A program made the position numbers and the translations under genes. From NCBI GenBank assembly GCA_005778405.1, contig SXOA01000198.1:1-61828 (forward strand): 61,828 nt of DNA, read 5' to 3'. The stretch's first letter is position 1, and each line of letters opens with the position of its first letter. This DNA comes from Planctomycetaceae bacterium. GTDB taxonomy: Bacteria > Planctomycetota > Planctomycetia > Pirellulales > Pirellulaceae. Positions 52,845-61,828 of this stretch are shown piece after piece. The notes beneath the pieces were generated by a model, which saw nothing but the letters and a program-made list of their open reading frames with translations, made no database searches and had not been told where the DNA came from.

Positions 52845-54392
52845 TCAGGCTGGTGTCAACGCAGCTTGCTGTGCGGCGAGATTTGCCGGTACGGGATTGA
52901 GGCCGTCGTGGATAAAAATGCTGTTGCCGGTTGCTTCCTGGGCGGCTTCCAAGGCCAACTGGGCGCGGTAAAAGAGGCGACTGGAATCGTTTCCTTCAAT
53001 GACTTGGGCCACGCCCACGCTGACCGTGAATTGCGGCAGAGAGCCGGTCGAACCATGCAGCCGTTCGACCGCTTTGCGAACGCGATCGCCGACCTGGGCG
53101 GCATCGTGGATTTGAGCCGTGGGGAGGGAGATGGCAAAACTCCCTGCACCGAAGATCGAAAACTGGTCCATGTCCCGCAGGCAACTGCTGACCACCCCCG
53201 CGGTCACATTGACGACTCGCCGTAGCAACTCATCGCCGTGCGTCTTCGCCAGTTGGTCAATTCCATCAATCGCACAAATGGCCATGGAAAAGGCGTGTCC
53301 CGTCCGTTTCCATTCGGACACGCGGCGGTCGAGGTTGGGCGAGAAGCTGGCATCGGAAAAGCGTGTGCAAGACAACTCAAAGCGCCGCGGTTTGGCGTGG
53401 CTAGCTGGTGATTTGATTGGTGAGAGACCTGGCACCGGCCCCTCCGCGTTCAGGACGGCGAGGAGTGCGGGAGAAATGGGCAGGTTCCTTTGTCCGTCAT
53501 TCCAGTGAGTGCAATTGCGGCCGGCTTTCTTGGCGGCATACAAGGCTGCGTCCGCCCGGCGGACCAGCCCCTTCTCGTCTTCGCCGATGCCAATTTCGGC
53601 CAGGCCCGCACTGGCCGTCACGCGGAGCTGCTTGCCCTCAAAGGTAATCGACATCTCGTTAATGGAGGCTCGCAGCTTGTCCGCCCTTTCGCGGCAGGTG
53701 GTCACGCTGTCTCCACGGAAAACCACGACGAATTCTTCTCCGCCATAACGGGCTACGAGTTCGGACGCGCGAGCCGAAGACTTGATGTTCTGGGCTACAT
53801 ACTTCAGAACTGCGTCACCGGCCAGATGCCCATGCGTATCGTTGAACTTCTTGAAGTGGTCGACATCCAGCATCATGATGCAGAACGGCAGGGCGGATCG
53901 CTGGAATTCCTGCACACACTTCTTAAGCTCTTCGTCGAGCGCCCGGCGGTTGGTGATTTTCGTCAGTTGATCGGTACGGGCGGCTTCGGTCTGCGTGACC
54001 AACTCTTTCTGCTGCTCCTGCAAGCGGCTCTCGGCGACGGCCAGCTCCTGCTGCATCTTCTCGTTGGTCTTCAGAATCCTTTGCACGGCGGCCACCACTG
54101 CAATGGCGTCCCCTTCCTGGACTGATGCCAACTCGGCGTTGATCGCCTCGATGTTGCCGGTATGCCGGCCAACTTCTGACGCCACGCCGCTGGTCAATTC
54201 GGCCAGCCTGGCAAACAATTCCGACATCCGGCCGCTCTCCGCTTCCTGACTGCTGGACGTGTCATGGCCATTCTGGCTCTTGAGCGCCGTCAGTTCCATC
54301 TCCAAATGTGCGCCGCAAAACAGCCAGCCGATTCCGGCACCCAAAAGGCCGGTAACAACTGCGGCGACGATTCCAATGATCAGAACAGTCAT
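52845..54392 (-). CDS. Diguanylate cyclase with one active and one degenerate GGDEF domain
   Basis: This 515-residue protein has an N-terminal membrane helix (TVLIIGIVAAVVTGLLGAGIG), a coiled-coil stretch, and a first GGDEF domain with the active motif RYGGEEF and the LDVDHFKKFNDTHGH substrate site. It should make c-di-GMP. The product-inhibition site RxxD reads RASE, so feedback may be weaker. A second GGDEF-like domain is degenerate (FGAGSFAISLP in place of GGDEF) and probably regulatory. The ATG at 54392 is followed by the helix, which fits a membrane-bound enzyme. Confidence 0.9.
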   Translation of the reverse strand: MTVLIIGIVAAVVTGLLGAGIGWLFCGAHLEMELTALKSQNGHDTSSSQEAESGRMSELFARLAELTSGVASEVGRHTGNIEAINAELASVQEGDAIAVVAAVQRILKTNEKMQQELAVAESRLQEQQKELVTQTEAARTDQLTKITNRRALDEELKKCVQEFQRSALPFCIMMLDVDHFKKFNDTHGHLAGDAVLKYVAQNIKSSARASELVARYGGEEFVVVFRGDSVTTCRERADKLRASINEMSITFEGKQLRVTASAGLAEIGIGEDEKGLVRRADAALYAAKKAGRNCTHWNDGQRNLPISPALLAVLNAEGPVPGLSPIKSPASHAKPRRFELSCTRFSDASFSPNLDRRVSEWKRTGHAFSMAICAIDGIDQLAKTHGDELLRRVVNVTAGVVSSCLRDMDQFSIFGAGSFAISLPTAQIHDAAQVGDRVRKAVERLHGSTGSLPQFTVSVGVAQVIEGNDSSRLFYRAQLALEAAQEATGNSIFIHDGLNPVPANLAAQQAALTPA

Positions 54393-54595
54393 GAATCATC
54401 CAAATGATCAATAGCTTCGGAACCACCGTCGACTGCTGGGCGGTTCATTTCGGCCGGCACTGCCCAGCGCGCACAATAAGCCCCCTCGCTAGAGACTAGG
54501 TTGCCGAGGACGAAGTTCAAGGAAAAGCCGAAAAGCCGCCGGAACGGGGGGCGCTCCCACCTTGGACTGCATGGTCCACGGGGTATCCGGCGGTC

Positions 54596-55897
54596 CTATT
54601 TTCCCGGCATCTGCTGATCCGCAAAATCCAAAAAGACCTTCCAATCGTCACGCGTCATCTGATGCTTCCCCGGCCGGATGAAATAGCCCAGCCGGCTCTT
54701 GACCAGTTGGTTGAGCTCGGGGCGGGACTTGGCGGAGAGCCCTGGCACTCCCAGGAACTCGTAGACCGGCGAAGCGGCCTGGAGCACGTCGAATTGGCCA
54801 TCGGGATTCGCCCACAGATCTTCCTCGGCATTGGTGAACAACACCGGCCGCGGGGCGCACAAGGCGACCAGGCAATTCTGGTCAAAAGGGAGCAGCTCCG
54901 TGTGGTCCCCAAATTTCTTGAATTCGCTGCAGAACCAATGGGGAAACGCCGCATTGATCCGCTTTACCGATTCCGCCCGTGTGTCGCTGGTTCTGCTGGG
55001 GCCCGTTCCGCCGCAGCCAGCCTGGTGCGGAATGGCCAGGGCAATCCGCTCGTCCATCGCCGCGGCCAGCAGCGTCGTTTTGCCGTTGCGGGAATGGCCG
55101 ACGGCAGCGATGCGGTTCTTATCGATGGACTTGCTTCGTTCCGCGATCAGAAAATCGACGACGCGGTGATATCCCCAGGCCCACGCGGCAATCGCGGCGG
55201 TGTCATCGGGTCCGGGCTCGGCGGTCTTTGACTTCCAGTACGCTGGCTCAATGCCGTCCGTGAATTCCTTGGTGTCCGGGTCGATGTCGCCACTGTAAAA
55301 GCTGGCCAGCGCGTAGCCTCGATCCACGATCAAGTCCACATTCCAGACGTCTTTCTGCCCGCCACGACCTTTCTCCGTTGCCTGGTCGTTTTCCACGCCG
55401 GCGCAAGATTTGTAAATCCAACTCTCCGGGATATGGACCTGAGGATGATCAACGAGGGCGTGATTGCCGCAGAAGTTCATGCCGATGAAGACCGGCGCGG
55501 GCGTCTTTGATTTTGGTTCGACCAAGAGCACATGCAGCTTGTGCTTGAGGGTTGGCTTGAGGAAGGAAATGGTCGCTTCGGATAGCGTGGCCTTACCGTC
55601 CAGAAACTTCTCATCGAGTAGCCGCACCTCGTACTTCACCTCCTCCGGCTTGGGCGGCAAATATCCGTACATGTAGTGCTGGAAGAGCTGCTTCAGCTCG
55701 GGTCGGCGTTTGTTTTCCCATTGCTCCTTGCTCTGCACCTTCTGGCCCGAGAGCATCACCAGCGGATCCGGCAGTCCCGCTTGCGGCTTGAGCTCGCTGA
55801 CGGGCGGAAAGTCGGCCGCGGCGGCGATGCCCCAGAATGTGGCAACCACGAAGCAGGAGCCGATGACGCAGCGACGCAAGGGATGGGAGTGTGACAT
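54596..55897 (-). CDS. Secreted CE15-like (glucuronoyl esterase) alpha/beta hydrolase
   Basis: This 433-residue protein has a signal peptide (CFVVATFWGIAAAADF) and the CE15-type hydrolase landmarks: PVFIGMNFCGNHA, VDRGYALASFYSGDI, and the nucleophile GHSRNGK (Ser269), DERIALAIPHQAGCGGTG, and a C-terminal His in GKHQMTRDDW near residue 413. In CE15 the nucleophile motif is GCSRxGK, here GHSRNGK. The enzyme would cleave ester links between glucuronic acid and lignin or other alcohols. It lies downstream of the WD40 and DUF1501 genes on the same strand. Confidence 0.83.
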   Translation of the reverse strand: MSHSHPLRRCVIGSCFVVATFWGIAAAADFPPVSELKPQAGLPDPLVMLSGQKVQSKEQWENKRRPELKQLFQHYMYGYLPPKPEEVKYEVRLLDEKFLDGKATLSEATISFLKPTLKHKLHVLLVEPKSKTPAPVFIGMNFCGNHALVDHPQVHIPESWIYKSCAGVENDQATEKGRGGQKDVWNVDLIVDRGYALASFYSGDIDPDTKEFTDGIEPAYWKSKTAEPGPDDTAAIAAWAWGYHRVVDFLIAERSKSIDKNRIAAVGHSRNGKTTLLAAAMDERIALAIPHQAGCGGTGPSRTSDTRAESVKRINAAFPHWFCSEFKKFGDHTELLPFDQNCLVALCAPRPVLFTNAEEDLWANPDGQFDVLQAASPVYEFLGVPGLSAKSRPELNQLVKSRLGYFIRPGKHQMTRDDWKVFLDFADQQMPGK

Positions 55898-55919
55898 GGC
55901 GAGAAAGGCGCGAGTGGAT

Positions 55920-55972
55920 AAGTGTAAAGTGCCGCACCCATTCTACACTCTTCACTTTGCACTCTACACTCC
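55920..55972 (-). repeat. Micro-repeat (AGTGTAGAGTG words) in the leader of the CE15-like gene
   Basis: In the gene's sense, AGTGTAGAGTGCAAAGTGAA and later AGTGTAGAATG words make up most of the 77 bp between the WD40 stop and the CE15-like ATG. It is the third type of micro-repeat placed in a leader in this window. Confidence 0.45.
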
Positions 55973-55974
55973 GC

Positions 55975-56868
55975 CTATTGTTTCTTCCCCAGTTCCCAAA
56001 CCTTAATCGTCCGGTCATACCCGGCAGTTGCTAACAGCCGATCATCCGCGGTGAAAGCCAGGCCATAGACGGTGTTCTTGTGCCCTTCGAGGGTCAGCAA
56101 GTGAGTGCCGATGCGGGCATCGTAGAGCCGCACCGAGCCGTCAACACTGCCGGAGGCGAGGTATTTGCCGCGGGGAGAGTACAACACGCACTTGACGAGT
56201 TGCGAATGTCCGTCGAGCGTGGTTTGCAGGTCGCCGGCTGGGAGGTTCCAGATTTTGACCTTAGCGTCGCTGCCGCCGGAGGCGAGGAGCTTGCCATCGG
56301 GGTGAAAACTGACGCATTGGGGCGGGCCGGAATGCCCTTTGAGCTCCGCGATTTTCTTAGCGGCCGCGAAGTCCCAGAGCAGAAGCTGATTGTCGTTGCC
56401 GGCGGAGGCGACGTACTTGCCTTCTGCTGAAATCGCCACGCCGTAAATTGCTTCGGTATGTCCCTTCAGCACTCCCGCCGGACTGCCGTTGTCGCTCCAG
56501 AGGCGAACCTCATTATCGTGCCCGCCGGTCGCCAGCCATTTGCCGTCGGCGGAGATCGCGAAGGACTCGATGTACTGCTGATGGCCCCCCAGCGTGGCCT
56601 CGGCGCTCCCGCTGTTCACATTCCAGATCTTCACGGTCTTGTCGAGGCTCGCCGAAAACAGCCGCTTGCCGTCGCTGGAAAACGCCACGCCGCACACGCC
56701 GTCTCCATGCCCCTTCAGCCGAGCCTTCTCTTCGCCGGTCGCGGCATTCCAAAGTTTGACCGTGTTATCCATGCTGACGGTGGCCAGCAGTGCTCCATCC
56801 GGAGAGAACGCTGCCCCGTAGGCGGAGTTGGGGTGGGTCAGGGTGTGGAGAAGCTTGGCGGTGAGCAT
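55975..56868 (-). CDS. WD40-repeat protein (one seven-bladed propeller)
   Basis: This 297-residue protein consists of seven WD40 repeats, each ending with an I/L-W-type strand (VKLWNAATG, VKIWNVNSG, VRLWSDNGS, LLLWDFAA, VKIWNLPAG, VRLYDARIG, IKVWELGKK), with GH dipeptides near each start. Seven blades close one propeller with no other domain and no signal peptide, so a cytosolic scaffold is expected. It lies 31 bp downstream of the DUF1501 gene on the same strand, with hairpin T2 between them. The partner protein is unknown. Confidence 0.88.
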   Translation of the reverse strand: MLTAKLLHTLTHPNSAYGAAFSPDGALLATVSMDNTVKLWNAATGEEKARLKGHGDGVCGVAFSSDGKRLFSASLDKTVKIWNVNSGSAEATLGGHQQYIESFAISADGKWLATGGHDNEVRLWSDNGSPAGVLKGHTEAIYGVAISAEGKYVASAGNDNQLLLWDFAAAKKIAELKGHSGPPQCVSFHPDGKLLASGGSDAKVKIWNLPAGDLQTTLDGHSQLVKCVLYSPRGKYLASGSVDGSVRLYDARIGTHLLTLEGHKNTVYGLAFTADDRLLATAGYDRTIKVWELGKKQ

Positions 56869-56875
56869 GAGAGCG

Positions 56876-56903
56876 AGCCGACAGGCGGGCCGCCTGTGGC
56901 TAC
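56876..56903. repeat. Short palindromic repeat, family T, copy T2
   Basis: In the minus-strand sense the sequence is GTAGCCACAGGCGGCCCGCC followed by TGTCGGCT, a hairpin of ACAGGCGG/CCGCCTGT. The TAG at its start is the stop codon of the DUF1501 gene, as in copy T1 at 49225. It lies between two co-directional genes and could shape their relative expression. Confidence 0.75.
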
Positions 56904-58255
56904 GTCAATTCCTTCAGCGGCTGATACCGGGTGTGGTCCACCAGATACCGTGGGCGGCCGCTCCAGTCGTTGAGTGTGGCCCGGTTGATGTCGATCCCCA
57001 GGTTGTGATAGAGCGTGGCGAAGATTTCCTGGAAGTGAACTGGCCGCTCGGTAGCGTGTTCTCCCAAGCGGTTGGTCGCCCCGATGACCTGGCCCGCCCG
57101 GATGCCGCCGCCGGCGAGCAGAGCACAGGCGACATTTGGCCAATGGTCCCGTCCGCCGTTCTTGTTGATCCGCGGGGTGCGGCCGAATTCCCCCCACACC
57201 AGGACCGACGTGTCTTTCAACATGCCGCGGCTTTCGAGGTCTTCAATGAGCGTGCAGACCCCTTGGTCGAGCGCCGGCAGATGGTCGCGGGCGTTGTCGA
57301 AATTGGTGCCGTGCGGCCGGCCGTGCCAATCCCAGCGGCCATAGGCGAGGCTGACGACGCGCACGCCCGATTCGACGAGGCGGCGAGCGGCGAGAAGATA
57401 ATCGTTGAGCAGCGGACCGGCATCGCCATAACCGGCCGGCTCCGCGGAGCCCCGGCCGTATCGGTCGCGCAGTTTCGGATCTTCCTTGGTGAGGTCGAGG
57501 GCGTCCGCCAGTTTGCTGGATGTGAGAATGCCAAACGCTTGCCGTTGCCAGGAGTCGAGTCCCTGAATTGCGCCGGTGGCGTCCGCCTCGCGCTTGAGTT
57601 TGTCAAGCTGCCCCATCAGCGCCTGCCGGTCGGAGAGTTTTTCCAGACTGATGCCGTTGAGGACGAGGTTTCCCGGCCCGTCGGCGTTGGGTGTGAACGG
57701 AGCGTACGCCGCGCCCGCGTAGCCCGCTTGTCCCGGATCGGCCCAGAACGAGCCCTTCATCTTGGGGCTGAGATTCACGTACGGTGGCGTTCCCCCATCG
57801 GTCGTGCCTTGCAGCTTGGCGACCGAAGAGCCAAAACTCGGCCAGCCACCCACCGGCTGCTGCTGGATCGGCCAGCCGGTCATGCACTGGAACGCGGCGT
57901 GTCTCCCTTCCGAACCAACCAGCGAGCGGATGATCGCCAGCTTGTCCATCATCGCGGCCATCCGCGGCAGATGCTCACAAATCTGAATGCCGGGAACCTT
58001 GGTGGAGATCGGCTGGAACTCGCCGCGGATTTCCACGGGAGCATCCATCTTCAGGTCGAACATGTCCTGGTGCGGCGGCCCGCCGGACAGAAAAATCATG
58101 ATGACCGACTTGTGCCGCTTCGTCCCCGCTGCCGCTTCCGCTTGCAAAAGTTGCGACAGCGAAATCCCCCCCATCGCCAGTCCGCCAATGGTCAAGAACT
58201 GGCGACGGCTGACACCGTCACACATCCGCTGGCCCGGCCCAAGCATCGTAAGCAT
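56900..58255 (-). CDS. Tat-exported DUF1501 protein
   Basis: This 451-residue protein has a twin-arginine signal ([17 protein letters not shown]) and the alkaline-phosphatase-like DUF1501 fold: [58 protein letters not shown], and [14 protein letters not shown]. Potential metal ligands (Asp, His) are in the conserved GGRDHWP. Planctomycetes usually have many such proteins, often next to a DUF1549/DUF1553 (PSD1) partner, which is missing here. The downstream gene is a WD40 protein. The ATG at 58255 lies just before the signal, and an internal Met would also work. Confidence 0.92.
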   Translation of the reverse strand: MLTMLGPGQRMCDGVSRRQFLTIGGLAMGGISLSQLLQAEAAAGTKRHKSVIMIFLSGGPPHQDMFDLKMDAPVEIRGEFQPISTKVPGIQICEHLPRMAAMMDKLAIIRSLVGSEGRHAAFQCMTGWPIQQQPVGGWPSFGSSVAKLQGTTDGGTPPYVNLSPKMKGSFWADPGQAGYAGAAYAPFTPNADGPGNLVLNGISLEKLSDRQALMGQLDKLKREADATGAIQGLDSWQRQAFGILTSSKLADALDLTKEDPKLRDRYGRGSAEPAGYGDAGPLLNDYLLAARRLVESGVRVVSLAYGRWDWHGRPHGTNFDNARDHLPALDQGVCTLIEDLESRGMLKDTSVLVWGEFGRTPRINKNGGRDHWPNVACALLAGGGIRAGQVIGATNRLGEHATERPVHFQEIFATLYHNLGIDINRATLNDWSGRPRYLVDHTRYQPLKELT

Positions 58256-58674
58256 CGCGTCTCTCCCTGGTTCAACTTCGACAGGAAGGCTGGGGAATCA
58301 ACACTCGTTTATATCATCCGCTCCAGAGAAATGCCAGCGCGGTCTAATCCGTGCAGCCCGCATTGGGACACTCCGCGACGAATCGCATGCACCCCCGACG
58401 GATCGGTTCTGATTCATGATTCAAGCACGCTATGTTTCCTGAAACCACTTTCATAAACTGTTGTATACAATTGACTTGCGACATTCCACGGTGTGAATCG
58501 GACCCATTCTTGATTCAAGCACCGACGGCCTTTCTCGGATCGTTTTTCCGCCAGACTTCCGGCGGCAATACCCAGGATTGGAACCGCGGAGGTACACGAT
58601 GGTCCCCTGTTGCGATCTGGATTTAGAACGATGCGTGTCTTGTGCGAGCGGCACCTCGACACCGCGCATCGTTG
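58256..58674. other. 419-bp intergenic region upstream of DUF1501
   Basis: This stretch separates the 3' end of the kinase-TPR gene from the start of the DUF1501 gene and should hold the latter's promoter. A TTGTATACAA palindrome and two copies of GATTCAAGCAC about 90 bp apart lie around 58420-58525. No gene is visible. Confidence 0.5.
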
Positions 58675-61600
58675 TCATTTGCTGTCGGTCGCTGATGCGG
58701 CAGCCGAAGGATACTTGGCCCGCTCGACTTGCCACTTCTTCACCTCGTCCAGCTTGTTCGTCGCCGTGTACAGCTCGAGCAGCCGGTCGAGGGCTTCAGG
58801 GACGCGGATGGCTCCTTGCGGCGGGATCAACTTTTCGCGGGCCTTCAGCCCCTCGTAGCCCTTGACCAGCAGCGGTTCGGCCTCGGCGTACTTCTTTTGG
58901 CCGAGCAGCGCCCCGCCGAGGAGTGACTGCGTGTTGAATGTGGTCCAAACATCCGGCTGGGCTTTCTCGCGGATGGCCATGCACTCGAGGAGCAGCGGTT
59001 CGGCCTCGGTCCATCGCTTCTGCTCCAGCAAACTCTGACCGACTTGAGCGAGGACGCCGGCGAGTTGGTGGCTTTCCTTGGGCAGCGTTTTCCAGGCGTC
59101 GTTCAATAGCTCCTTGAGCAACTCGGTGTATCTGGCCGTCTCGCCCGCCTTGGCGTAGGCGTCGAGCAACGGCGCGCCAACCCAGCGGAGACTCGAGTGC
59201 CTCTTCGATGCGCGGTACACCTCCTCCAGCAGTGGCAGGGCGTCCTTGAGTCGTCCGGCGTCCTTGTAGTTTACCCCCAGGTTGGCGACCGTGTTCTGCG
59301 TGTTCGGGTCGTCGCGGCCGAGTTTCTTCTCTTGGAGCAGCAGCACCTCCTCGAAGAGAGAGACGGATTTGTCCAGCCGCTTCAGCGACCAGTAGCTGGC
59401 CGCCACGCCCGTCATGCTGTTGAGCGTGTCGGAGTGGTCGGGACCGAGTTTGGCTTTCATCAGTTCAACCGTCTCCTCCAAAAGCGGCAGGGCCAGGTCG
59501 ATCTTCCCAACATCCCGGTAGCTGGCCGCCAAGCCGTCCATGCATTGGAGGGTGTGCGGGGTGTCGGAGCCGAACTTGGCTTTCATGAGTTTGAGCGTTT
59601 CCTCGAACATCGGCACCGCGAGGTCGAGCTTCCCGGCGGCCCGATAACCCGACGCGAGGCCGTGCATGCTTTGGAGGGTATGGGGATGGTCGGGGCCGTG
59701 TTTGGTCTTCATCAGCTTGAGCGTCTCCTCGAAGAGCGGCACCGCGAGGTCGTGCTGCTCGGCGTCCCGATAGCCCCACGCGAGGTTACTCATGCTCACC
59801 AGTGTGTCGGCGTGCTCCGGCCCCAGGATGACTTTCCGGAGCTTGAGCGTTTCCTCGAAGAGCGGCAGGGCGTCGGCCAACCGCCCGGCGGTGTAGTAGC
59901 CACTGGCGAGGTTGTTCATGCACGACAGCGTATCGGGGTGGTCCGGCCCGTGGAGGGCTTTCATCTGCTTGAGCGCCTCATCCCAGAGCGGCAAGGCTTC
60001 TGCAAGCCGCCTGGCCGCGTGGTAACCGCTGCCAAGATTGTTCATGGTCGACAGCGTGTTGGGGTGGTTCGGCCCCAACTTGCTTTTCTGGAGCTTGAGC
60101 GTCTCTTCATAGAGCGGCAATGCTTCGGTCAGTCGCCCGCCGAACTGGTAGCTATGGGCGAGGTTCGCCATGCTCATCAGCGTCGCTTGGTGGTCTGGCC
60201 CCAGCTTGACTTTCTGGAGCTTGAGCGTTTCTTCGTGCAATGGGATCGCTTGCGCCGGTCGGCCCGCGAGGTGATACGCCACGGCCAGGCTGTTCTGGGC
60301 TTCGAGTGTTTCCGCATCATCCGCGCCGAGCCGTTTCTGGCGGGACTTCACCGTCATCGCAAGGAAAGAGATAGCGCGGTTATGCTCTCCCAAATTGCGG
60401 TACGACACGCCGATGATCCAGGCCAGGTCGCCCACCGTGCGTTCCGCGAGGTCTGTGCGTTTGAGCAGTTTCTCGGCCGCCCGATCGAGCAACTCCTTCA
60501 ACGTCGCATTCCGGGTGAGTCCCGCACCGTCAAAGCGGCCTTGACCTTCGACACTCGTCAGCGCCAGGAAATCCGCCCGGACGAAATCGGCGACCGCCTC
60601 GGCGTAGCGGCGTTCCTCGGCTTCCTTGGCCCTCGCCCGCTCCTTCTCCGTGGTCGCGGCGACAGCGGCGACTTTGGCCTGTCGCTCCGCGACGGCGGCT
60701 TCCTCGGCGAGGCCACGCTGCCGATCTTTCTCGGCGGCCTCGTCACGGGCCAAACCTTCTTGCCGCTTCGCCTCAGCTTCCTGTTTGCGTGCCTCGACGA
60801 GACCCCAGGTGGTGCCCGCGATCCCGGCGAGCAGCGCAAGCAGTACCAAACTCGCCGCGATCACCTGCGGACGATTCCGCCGAACGAACTTCTTGAGCCG
60901 GTAGCCGGCGCTCGGCGGGTGCGCTTGCACCGGCTCGCCCGCCAGATACCGTTGCACGTCCGCCGCGAAGCCGTTGGCGGTTTCATACCGCCGGGTGCGG
61001 TCCTTTTCGAGAGCCTTCATCACGATCCAGTCCAGTTCGTTCCGCAGCAGGCCCGTCAGTTTCTTCGGCTCCGTGCCGCGATTGGCACTGAGCGAAGGCA
61101 GGGCGTCGGCGGTGGAGAGCTTGGCACTCGGTCGCGGCGGCTCTTCCTCACGCACCACGCGGAGGATTTCGAGGAACCCCTTCTTCTTCAGCTCAGCGCC
61201 CGAGAACGGCGGGCTGCCGGTCAGCAGTTCATACAGCAACACGCCGAGAGCGTAAACATCGCTACGGGTGTCGATGTCGAGGTTGTTGAACGTCGCTTGC
61301 TCCGGAGACATGTACTGCGGCGTACCGACCACGCCGGCAATACCCGTGTCGATCGTTGCCTCGGTGAGCGTGCCCCCCGTCGCCTTGGCCACGCCGAAGT
61401 CGATCACCTTGACCATCGGCTTGTCGTCGTACAGCGCCACCAGCACGTTCGACGGCTTGATGTCTCGGTGGATGATCCCCTTCTGATGCGCGTGCTGGAT
61501 CGCCTGACACGCCTGCACGAACAGTTCCAGACGCTGCTGCGGCGTCAGTTTACCGGCGTCGCAGAACTCAGTGATAGGCGTCCCCTTGACCAGTTCCATG

Positions 61601-61828
61601 ACGAAGAAGGGGCGCTGGTCATGCAACCCGCCGTCGAGCACCTTGGCGATGTTCGGATGGTCCATCAGCGCCAGGGCCTGTCGCTCCGCGTCGAATCGGG
61701 CCAGCACCTGCCTCGAATCCATCCCGGCTTTGATGAGCTTGACGGCGACCTTCCGCTTGACCGGCTCGGACTGCTTGGCCACCCCGACATCGCCCATCCC
61801 CCCTTCGCCGATTTTCTCTTGCAGCGTG
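58675..61828 (-). CDS. Ser/Thr protein kinase with TPR repeats, truncated at its 5' end by the window edge
   Basis: The frame is open to the edge; the visible residues begin TLQEKIGEGGMGDVGVAKQ (glycine loop). The PknB-type kinase domain includes VAVKLIKAGM (ATP-binding Lys), HRDIKPSNV, DFGVAK, YMSPEQ and RSDVYALG. After the kinase come a membrane helix (QVIAASLVLLALLAGIAGTT), a coiled coil with many Glu/Ala/Arg residues, and about nine kinesin-light-chain-type TPRs (LPLFEETLKL(M/R)K, GPDHPDTLSCM). A likely membrane receptor-type kinase that binds partners through its TPRs. The substrate and signal are unknown. Confidence 0.92.
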   Translation of the reverse strand, partial: TLQEKIGEGGMGDVGVAKQSEPVKRKVAVKLIKAGMDSRQVLARFDAERQALALMDHPNIAKVLDGGLHDQRPFFVMELVKGTPITEFCDAGKLTPQQRLELFVQACQAIQHAHQKGIIHRDIKPSNVLVALYDDKPMVKVIDFGVAKATGGTLTEATIDTGIAGVVGTPQYMSPEQATFNNLDIDTRSDVYALGVLLYELLTGSPPFSGAELKKKGFLEILRVVREEEPPRPSAKLSTADALPSLSANRGTEPKKLTGLLRNELDWIVMKALEKDRTRRYETANGFAADVQRYLAGEPVQAHPPSAGYRLKKFVRRNRPQVIAASLVLLALLAGIAGTTWGLVEARKQEAEAKRQEGLARDEAAEKDRQRGLAEEAAVAERQAKVAAVAATTEKERARAKEAEERRYAEAVADFVRADFLALTSVEGQGRFDGAGLTRNATLKELLDRAAEKLLKRTDLAERTVGDLAWIIGVSYRNLGEHNRAISFLAMTVKSRQKRLGADDAETLEAQNSLAVAYHLAGRPAQAIPLHEETLKLQKVKLGPDHQATLMSMANLAHSYQFGGRLTEALPLYEETLKLQKSKLGPNHPNTLSTMNNLGSGYHAARRLAEALPLWDEALKQMKALHGPDHPDTLSCMNNLASGYYTAGRLADALPLFEETLKLRKVILGPEHADTLVSMSNLAWGYRDAEQHDLAVPLFEETLKLMKTKHGPDHPHTLQSMHGLASGYRAAGKLDLAVPMFEETLKLMKAKFGSDTPHTLQCMDGLAASYRDVGKIDLALPLLEETVELMKAKLGPDHSDTLNSMTGVAASYWSLKRLDKSVSLFEEVLLLQEKKLGRDDPNTQNTVANLGVNYKDAGRLKDALPLLEEVYRASKRHSSLRWVGAPLLDAYAKAGETARYTELLKELLNDAWKTLPKESHQLAGVLAQVGQSLLEQKRWTEAEPLLLECMAIREKAQPDVWTTFNTQSLLGGALLGQKKYAEAEPLLVKGYEGLKAREKLIPPQGAIRVPEALDRLLELYTATNKLDEVKKWQVERAKYPSAAASATDSK
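59240..60440 (-). repeat. Tandem TPR-encoding repeats with 126-bp period
   Basis: Nine or so 42-codon units are visible in the kinase gene, each with a version of GPDHPDTL and LPLFEETLKLMK. The nearly constant period is a kinesin-light-chain-type TPR block that can recombine, so copy number may vary among strains. Confidence 0.7.

Noticed and set aside
59240..60440. Tandem repeats in the kinase gene as a possible satellite or phase-variable element
   Set aside because: The 126-bp period is explained by 42-residue TPRs of the kinesin-light-chain type that stay in frame.

Overview
This window reads as chromosomal DNA of a planctomycete (phylum Planctomycetota, probably class Planctomycetia; the order cannot be fixed from this stretch). 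The case rests on lineage-typical genes: a giant secreted protein with an N-terminal FEPLENRSLLAG anchor motif, a Tat-exported DUF1501 protein, Tat-exported Gfo/Idh/MocA and sugar-isomerase-like proteins, a DUF6677 membrane protein, a Ser/Thr kinase fused to kinesin-light-chain-type TPRs, a CE15-like esterase, and many SD-poor GTG or TTG starts. About 50 genes are packed tightly on both strands. I see no rRNA, tRNA, CRISPR array, prophage or insertion sequence.

Layout. 1-8.1 kb is housekeeping: the C-terminal part of a primary sigma factor, a zinc-ribbon coiled-coil protein, an esterase, a LeuB-type dehydrogenase, an SDR enzyme, a secreted thioredoxin/YHS-like protein and Rho with a glycine-rich N-terminus. 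8.1-12.6 kb holds pstB, a Tat-exported TIM-barrel protein, a soluble FlhA-C (FHIPEP) homologue with an extra N-terminal domain, and a methyltransferase. 12.6-17.9 kb is a minus-strand operon of DUF2760 and two Hsp70-family proteins. 18.2-23.0 kb is the giant cyclophilin/Ig-like surface protein. 23.1-26.1 kb carries an archaemetzincin and the methionine-salvage genes mtnB-mtnD-mtnC. 26.3-36 kb is mixed: a glycosyltransferase, a GIDE-like/ankyrin membrane protein, a deoxyhypusine-synthase-like enzyme, an M6 peptidase and a trypsin-like protease fused to a TlpA domain. 36.6-42.7 kb has enolase, membrane proteins, a flavoprotein and a FixL/FixJ-like two-component pair. 44.6-49.2 kb is a translationally coupled three-gene redox module: tandem cyclic-nucleotide-binding domains fused to a four-cluster ferredoxin, a membrane protein with two H-x13-H pairs, and a decaheme cytochrome c. 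49.3-61.8 kb has a WapI-type immunity homologue, an oxidoreductase, a diguanylate cyclase, a CE15-like esterase, WD40 and DUF1501 genes, and a truncated kinase-TPR gene.

The most striking feature that gene annotation does not explain is a set of short palindromic repeats. One family has five copies of 68-78 bp, each bounded by GGGGTCGGGA and TCCCGACCCC. The two arms of one copy match each other better than they match other copies. Four copies sit at gene 3' ends. One lies in frame inside an Hsp70 gene, exactly 26 codons long, and the neighbouring Hsp70 paralogue aligns cleanly across that site without it. Another supplies the only usable start codon of a flavoprotein gene. Two further short hairpin families occur in two copies each, and one of them overlaps TAG stop codons both times. 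The most system-like protein-coding unit is the redox module at 44.6-49.2 kb, which looks like a second-messenger-gated transmembrane electron conduit.
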